Positions 8,101-11,221 of a DNA stretch of 11,221 nt are shown here, one piece after another. Location: contig JAUWLJ010000035.1 in the NCBI GenBank assembly GCA_030613705.1, positions 1 to 11,221 of the forward strand. The letters run 5' to 3'. The position numbers and the translations under genes are program-made. This DNA comes from Chloroflexota bacterium. Lineage in GTDB: Bacteria; Chloroflexota; Anaerolineae; Anaerolineales; UBA4823. Positions within the stretch are counted from its first letter, which is position 1. Every line of letters starts with the position of its first letter. The notes below the pieces were generated by a model that did no database searches, was not told where the DNA came from, and saw only the letters and a list, made by a program, of their open reading frames with translations.

Positions 8101-8633
8101 ATAACTTAATCCGCTTAGGATATGCCCAGATAAGAAACAATCAAACAGAGATTGGGATGCGTAACCTCAATCGTGGAATAGATATTGCAAAATCCACTGG
8201 ATTGGGAATCATCACAATCATGGGAGATCTATTCTTAAGCTACGCACATATCTATATGGAAGAATGGGACCAAGCTCGTCAAATTTCCTACTCACTCGAG
8301 AAACAAGCTCGCAAAAGGACTATGCTTCTGGTCCAGACTATGAGCCAGATTACTCAAGGTATCTCCGAATCAGAAATTGGGATTAGAAGTGTTTCTATCG
8401 AACAGCTTCAATCGACCCTCGATACTCTTGCTGATATTAAAGATCCTTATATTGAATTGAGGACTTTGATCCGATTGATAAAAGCTAAACAAGTATGTGG
8501 TCTTGATACCATATCAGACATTGAGCGAGTTTATGAAATTCTTGATTTTTTTGAGAAAAATGCGCATCCAGAATATATACTCAAGGCAGTCCTTGAATTT
8601 CGCCAAAAGCTGCTTGAGCTTATTTCACTTTAG
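5109..8633 (+). CDS. SARP/BTAD-type transcriptional regulator with AAA ATPase and TPR domains
   Basis: This is a large (1174-residue) cytoplasmic regulator in the style of SARP-AAA-TPR proteins. Residues 1-95 form an OmpR-like winged helix (INLLGPPEIRW; LARSRLREALSRIR-like helix at about 59-72). Residues 97-255 fit the bacterial transcriptional activation domain (BTAD). A linker leads to FVGRQSEF (278-285) and an AAA_16-type ATPase with Walker A GESGLGKT (302-309) and Walker B VLFLDDVQWADE around D418/D419. From about 680 to the end are repeated helical pairs of the TPR type. Unlike MalT/LuxR-type relatives, I see no C-terminal HTH. Such proteins are thought to use the ATPase/TPR part to sense a ligand and drive DNA binding. 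It starts inside the end of recN without its own Shine-Dalgarno sequence, so it is probably co-translated with recN. Ligand and targets are unknown. Confidence 0.88.
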   Translation: MTDLQINLLGPPEIRWEQQLINVNRRTPRTLLFYLASQGKFVGRGKLLNLFWEDSSPKVARSRLREALSRIRAEIPDPVVLTTHNDLVGLDISKSYVDQRLFLNLLDSIGNQPWTIPPDKSLPETTLQSMLRAANLWRGSQFMEGAELPSSRLLEDWWQQSNLQLTHLRTRLFIRICDHNRVSGQLEDALKFALKALENDNFNEDLHFKVLSLLVDMGQYQEARQYYSSVAKLLNDEFDAQPSQQLVSIYRQIKRRRLSTNQSSQPDWRILASVHTPFVGRQSEFTQLQDALGTGGGCIVSGESGLGKTRLVQEFCELFASDRRIFVTHCRPAEINLPFQPVIELLRNQISTAEWQNLPSIWAEPLALLISELSSIYPSQTPQTTSYDPSQNRSTLLEGIRQVFLLVAQKNNIVLFLDDVQWADEASLATISYLIERPPFDRRALSILAARIDENNENLNYFLSSNQTSSRLNNIELERLRPKEISGLGRYVMGYPLDQELVDQLELETGGNPFIILETLRSVQESETHSGPSSHSKLPLAKSVYSLIQYRIERLSPLARETSEFAAVLGTEFDPELISIASQHNFSIIARAIEELKQRNLIEAINRPSQDTYWRFIHDKIRETILLDTNPIRLRFLHEHIARALEISLDSRKGSQAAVMAQHYELAGKLAPALIYWLKAAQWARQLFAPAEADQIFSRAEKLIINSNEVISDELIHDFYAERTEMAYELQDVQTIREQNSTLLKLGRERRSQLLIGTALDGLSDACMAENQFEEGLTYTDQAISYLNQTDHAFEKMDTHIHRGVFLYMLGRIDEAIQSFELALTLGDGDHNPQIQRAMANCHYQLALTRTLSGFPKLGLEQASMSLKIANTIGHHHIAVTAYIASSLAYYYMADFSKARQDNKEGIELAERIQANRMLGYLYAIQGFLNIASGDLGAAYESSQSVSKIGEAYHYQDIRSISYRILGDIFLVLEAPSKACEFFQQGLTLGNRDFWGLDNLIRLGYAQIRNNQTEIGMRNLNRGIDIAKSTGLGIITIMGDLFLSYAHIYMEEWDQARQISYSLEKQARKRTMLLVQTMSQITQGISESEIGIRSVSIEQLQSTLDTLADIKDPYIELRTLIRLIKAKQVCGLDTISDIERVYEILDFFEKNAHPEYILKAVLEFRQKLLELISL

Positions 8634-8650
8634 ATTTATGTCAACGTTTT

Positions 8651-8708
8651 GGCAACGCCTGCATGGTATAGTCAGTAACAATATATTACCAATTACCTGC
8701 AGGTTGCC
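8651..8708 (+). other. Imperfect long hairpin in the 3' untranslated region
   Basis: GGCAA (8651-8655) pairs with TTGCC (8704-8708), CCTGCA (8658-8663) with TGCAGG (8698-8703), and GGTA (8665-8668) with TACC (8694-8697). This gives 15 pairs with a CG bulge and a single T bulge. A small inner hairpin GTAA/TTAC (8675-8678/8686-8689) is possible. TGCAGG could instead pair with a second CCTGCA at 8728-8733, giving two exclusive folds. No T run follows, so it is not itself a standard terminator. It may be part of a structured mRNA tail or a small RNA ending at the terminator at 8780. Confidence 0.4.
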
Positions 8709-8735
8709 GGGGTCTCAAACTAGGGGTCCTGCACG

Positions 8736-8780
8736 AGCCGACACCAGTTTCGGGGATAAACTGGTGTCGGCTTTGCTTTT
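8736..8780 (+). terminator. Strong intrinsic terminator after the regulator gene
   Basis: A perfect 15-base stem pairs AGCCGACACCAGTTT (8736-8750) with AAACTGGTGTCGGCT (8758-8772) around a 7-base loop (8751-8757). TTGCTTTT follows at 8773-8780. It ends the nadK-recN-regulator group and separates it from the PBP-like gene. On the opposite strand only a weak T-run equivalent would be present, so it reads mainly in the + direction. Confidence 0.9.
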
Positions 8781-8827
8781 CAAATAATTCGCTAATTCAG
8801 ACAAATAAAGTATATATTTAATTCGTG

Positions 8828-8839
8828 TACAATTCACCC
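8828..8839 (+). promoter_or_regulatory. -10-like box six bases before the PBP-like start codon
   Basis: TACAAT at 8828-8833 matches five of six bases of the -10 consensus. It stands exactly 6 bases before the ATG at 8840. The 60 bases upstream are A/T-rich, no clear -35 is seen at 8805-8810, and no Shine-Dalgarno sequence precedes the ATG. Since a strong terminator lies just upstream, the gene needs its own promoter, which makes this site more credible. A leaderless transcript is inferred. Confidence 0.45.
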
Positions 8840-11221
8840 ATGTCTGCAATCCCGCAAATCATCAAATCTCGGCATCGTCGTGAAAAACGAGAGGGCGACA
8901 GGTTTATTAAGCGACTCAGCCGATTTGCATTACTTGTCCTGATAACCCTCAGCCTGATCTTCTCGATCTTTATCATAACAATTTCAATCTTATTTGCCAA
9001 TTTGTCAAAAAGCCTCCCTCCACTGGAGACTCTCCCACTGATACTCGAGTCACCTGATGGTCAGCTGCCCCCACCTACCCGATTACTCGACCAAACTGGG
9101 CAACACCTAATTGCGATCCTAGAGAATTCAAACGCGAGCGGGCGAAAATATTTATCACTTCAAGGTGATACCCAAGCTCAAATTCCTAATTCCCTGATAT
9201 TGGCAACTATTGCCTCAACAGACCCGAGTTTTTGGACAAATCGTGGATTCACTTGGAATGGCATCCAAACCGGAACTCAGTCAACAATTACTCAGAAACT
9301 AATAAGCGACAACCTGTTATGGGATCAGTCTCCATCCTTCAACCGATCAATTGTCGAACGCATATTAGCCGCCCAGGCGAATGCACAATATGGTCGTGAA
9401 CGAATTCTTGAATGGTACCTGAATTCTACATATTATGGAAATTTAGCCTATGGTGCTGATGCAGCTGCGCGAATTTATTTTGGAAAACACGCCACAAGGT
9501 TAAGCCTGGCCGAAGCTGCGATTCTTGCTGCAGCTGCAGAATCTCCCTCTCTCAATCCAATCGATGCACCCACAGCTGCTCTTGCTGCAAAAGACAAAAT
9601 CCTCCATCAAATGTTTGCGCAAGAGATGATTTCCACCGACGAACTTAGAGCAGCTTTAGATGAGCAGCTCGAATTTAAACCTACCCAAGATTTTTCCTTC
9701 GATCTCGCCCCAGATTTCACAAGATTAGCAGTCGAACAAGCATCTCGATTTATCCCACTTGATCGGATCTTGCGTGGTGGTTTGAATATCATTTCCTCAT
9801 TAGATTACGATTTACAAAACCAAGTTGAATGCGCAACTTCTACACAAATCTCCAGAATAACCAATGCAGACACCAGGGATATTGTTGAACATGGGTTAGA
9901 AGAATGCGAGATGGCACGTTTGCTGCCCGCGCTGCAACAAGAGTCACGCCTCCCAGATCTTTCAATAGCCTCGAGCGTGATCGTCATGGATCCCACAAAC
10001 GGCCAAATACTGGCGATGGTCGGTGGAATTGAACCTGAATTAAATCCAAATCAACTACCGGGCCGACCACCCGGATCAATTCTGACCCCATTTATATATT
10101 TGACATCATTCTCCCGAGGTTCCAGCCCCGCCTCCTTGCTTTGGGATGTACCTGCCAGTTTGGTCGAAGGTTTCACTGATATCCAGAATCCAGATGGTCA
10201 ATTCCACGGTCCAGTAAGTGTGCGGACTGCTTTGGCGAATGATTATTTGGTCCCTACCTTTCAGGTACTTACTCAACTGGATCCCGACCAAGTTTGGCAC
10301 ACTTCCCAACAGCTCGGTTTAGGAAGTCTTCAAATCCAATCAGAAGAAGGAGCCTACCGCTTACCATTCGAGGGAGGAGAGGCTACTCTGCTCGAGCTTA
10401 GCCAGGCATACGGAGTACTTGCTGCACAGGGTATTTTAGCTGGAATGTCCCAAGATTCTGATCTCTCACAGAACCAGAATTCAGCCATCAATCCGCAAGT
10501 GATTCTGAAAGTTGTGGATAATTCGGGAAACGAATGGTTGGATTGTACTGGTCAAATCACTGAATGTCGCACTATCAAGCGTCCAGTAATATCTCCCCAA
10601 TTAGCTTATATTGTCACAGATATCCTCAGTGATGAGACCGCTCGCTGGCCGAGCCTTGGACATCCAAACCCCTTAGAGATTGGACGACCTGCCGCTGCAA
10701 AGATCGGCAGTACAACCACCCGGATTGATTCCTGGACTGTCGGCTATACACCCGATTTGGTTTCCGCTGTGTGGTTAGGAACGGAGGACTCAAACCAGAT
10801 GATAGAGATCTCTCCAAATTGGGCAGCGGGGCTTTGGCATGCTGTTATGCAATATGCAACGAGGGGTAAACCTGTTGAGGATTTTATGCCTCCACCAGGT
10901 ATAAGCGAAATGAAAGTCTGTGATCCATCAGGATTGCTACCCACCGATGAATGTCCCCGCATTGTGAATGAGGTTTTTACAATTGGTAATGAACCCACTC
11001 AACCAGACAATCTATTTCAAAATTACCTAATCAACCGCGAAACGGGTCGTTTGGCCACAATCTTCACTTCTCCTGCATTAATTGATGAGAAAGTATTTAT
11101 GGTTGTGCCTCCCGAGGCAGTAGAATGGGCGAAAGAAGCAAATATCCCTATGATTCCTGAATCCTACGATATTCTTAATATCAACCCTTTCCAATCCATG
11201 AATGCACGAATTACATCTCCG
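8840..11221 (+). CDS. Class A penicillin-binding protein-like protein with degenerate active sites (partial, runs off the window)
   Basis: The frame is open for 794 codons to the window end. A basic cytoplasmic tail (1-27) and one transmembrane helix (about 28-53) precede a GT51 glycosyltransferase-like domain (about 110-270), a transpeptidase-like domain (about 375-670) and the start of a C-terminal extracellular region. The fold is unmistakable: STITQKL (148-154), EWYLNSTYYGNLAYGADAAA (191-210), RPPGS (409-413), GPVSVRTALAN (457-467), WTVGYTPDLVSAVWLG (632-647). The catalytic residues are not. The GT51 motif-1 glutamate is T127 (ASTDPSF for AxEDxxF), and about 15 residues before STITQ appear deleted. 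The transpeptidase SxxK reads SILT (413-416), SxN reads DYL (468-470), and KTGT reads KIGS (621-624). Only E173, S413 and K621 remain of the key residues. With no stop codons it is probably a maintained pseudoenzyme anchored in the cell envelope. Conserved extracellular cysteines are C569/C576 and C694/C705. Confidence 0.88.
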   Translation, partial: MSAIPQIIKSRHRREKREGDRFIKRLSRFALLVLITLSLIFSIFIITISILFANLSKSLPPLETLPLILESPDGQLPPPTRLLDQTGQHLIAILENSNASGRKYLSLQGDTQAQIPNSLILATIASTDPSFWTNRGFTWNGIQTGTQSTITQKLISDNLLWDQSPSFNRSIVERILAAQANAQYGRERILEWYLNSTYYGNLAYGADAAARIYFGKHATRLSLAEAAILAAAAESPSLNPIDAPTAALAAKDKILHQMFAQEMISTDELRAALDEQLEFKPTQDFSFDLAPDFTRLAVEQASRFIPLDRILRGGLNIISSLDYDLQNQVECATSTQISRITNADTRDIVEHGLEECEMARLLPALQQESRLPDLSIASSVIVMDPTNGQILAMVGGIEPELNPNQLPGRPPGSILTPFIYLTSFSRGSSPASLLWDVPASLVEGFTDIQNPDGQFHGPVSVRTALANDYLVPTFQVLTQLDPDQVWHTSQQLGLGSLQIQSEEGAYRLPFEGGEATLLELSQAYGVLAAQGILAGMSQDSDLSQNQNSAINPQVILKVVDNSGNEWLDCTGQITECRTIKRPVISPQLAYIVTDILSDETARWPSLGHPNPLEIGRPAAAKIGSTTTRIDSWTVGYTPDLVSAVWLGTEDSNQMIEISPNWAAGLWHAVMQYATRGKPVEDFMPPPGISEMKVCDPSGLLPTDECPRIVNEVFTIGNEPTQPDNLFQNYLINRETGRLATIFTSPALIDEKVFMVVPPEAVEWAKEANIPMIPESYDILNINPFQSMNARITSP

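Noticed and set aside
8651..8735. Possible tRNA or tRNA-like fold (a CTCAAAC resembling a T-loop)
   Set aside because: The flanking bases (GGGGT and TAGGG) do not pair to form a T-stem, and no acceptor stem or anticodon arm can be drawn.
8638..8787. Small + strand ORF of 49 codons starting at an ATG just after the regulator stop
   Set aside because: It runs straight through the terminator stem and the structured region, has no ribosome binding site, and its composition is explained by the hairpins; it is not a credible protein.
9607..10998. Several minus-strand ORFs of 60-84 codons opposite the PBP-like gene
   Set aside because: They are shadows of the long + strand frame, which has clear family motifs throughout; none shows a recognisable domain.

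Overview
The window looks like a piece of the chromosome of a Chloroflexota bacterium, most likely class Anaerolineae. I infer this from recognised protein style (the NAD kinase, the B-box/zinc membrane protein, a SARP-type regulator fused to an ATPase and TPRs, and the C-terminal layout of the penicillin-binding protein) and from moderate base composition; no database search was possible. All genes I can support are on the + strand.

Layout. Positions 1-48 may be the tail of an upstream gene, followed by a GC-rich hairpin (57-98) that probably terminates it. A tight three-gene group follows: a DUF3467 protein (149-487), a translin/TRAX-like protein (491-1120) and a membrane-anchored Cas4/RecB-like PD-(D/E)XK nuclease. 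The nuclease is interrupted by one in-frame TAA at 1357-1359, so it reads as two ORFs (1123-1359 and 1366-1878). After a 64-91 base gap comes a second tight group: NAD kinase (1970 or 1943 to 2842), a zinc-finger membrane protein (2839-3357), recN (3380-5116) and a 1174-residue BTAD/SARP-AAA-TPR regulator (5109-8633), with overlaps of 4 and 8 bases at two of the three junctions. A structured stretch (8651-8708) and a near-perfect intrinsic terminator (8736-8780) close this group. The last gene (8840 to beyond the window end) has the architecture of a bifunctional class A penicillin-binding protein.

How the genes fit together. The first group is plausibly about nucleic-acid processing (translin-like RNase fold plus Fe-S nuclease), though its actual pathway is not shown. 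The second joins NADP supply, DNA double-strand break repair (RecN) and a large signal-integrating transcription regulator. The final gene is the most unusual: it has a full-length open frame with clear glycosyltransferase (GT51) and transpeptidase folds, but the main catalytic residues of both domains are substituted. It therefore looks like a pseudoenzyme PBP rather than a working cell-wall polymerase.

Two genes (NAD kinase and the PBP-like gene) carry a -10-like hexamer exactly six bases before an ATG and no Shine-Dalgarno sequence, suggesting leaderless transcripts.
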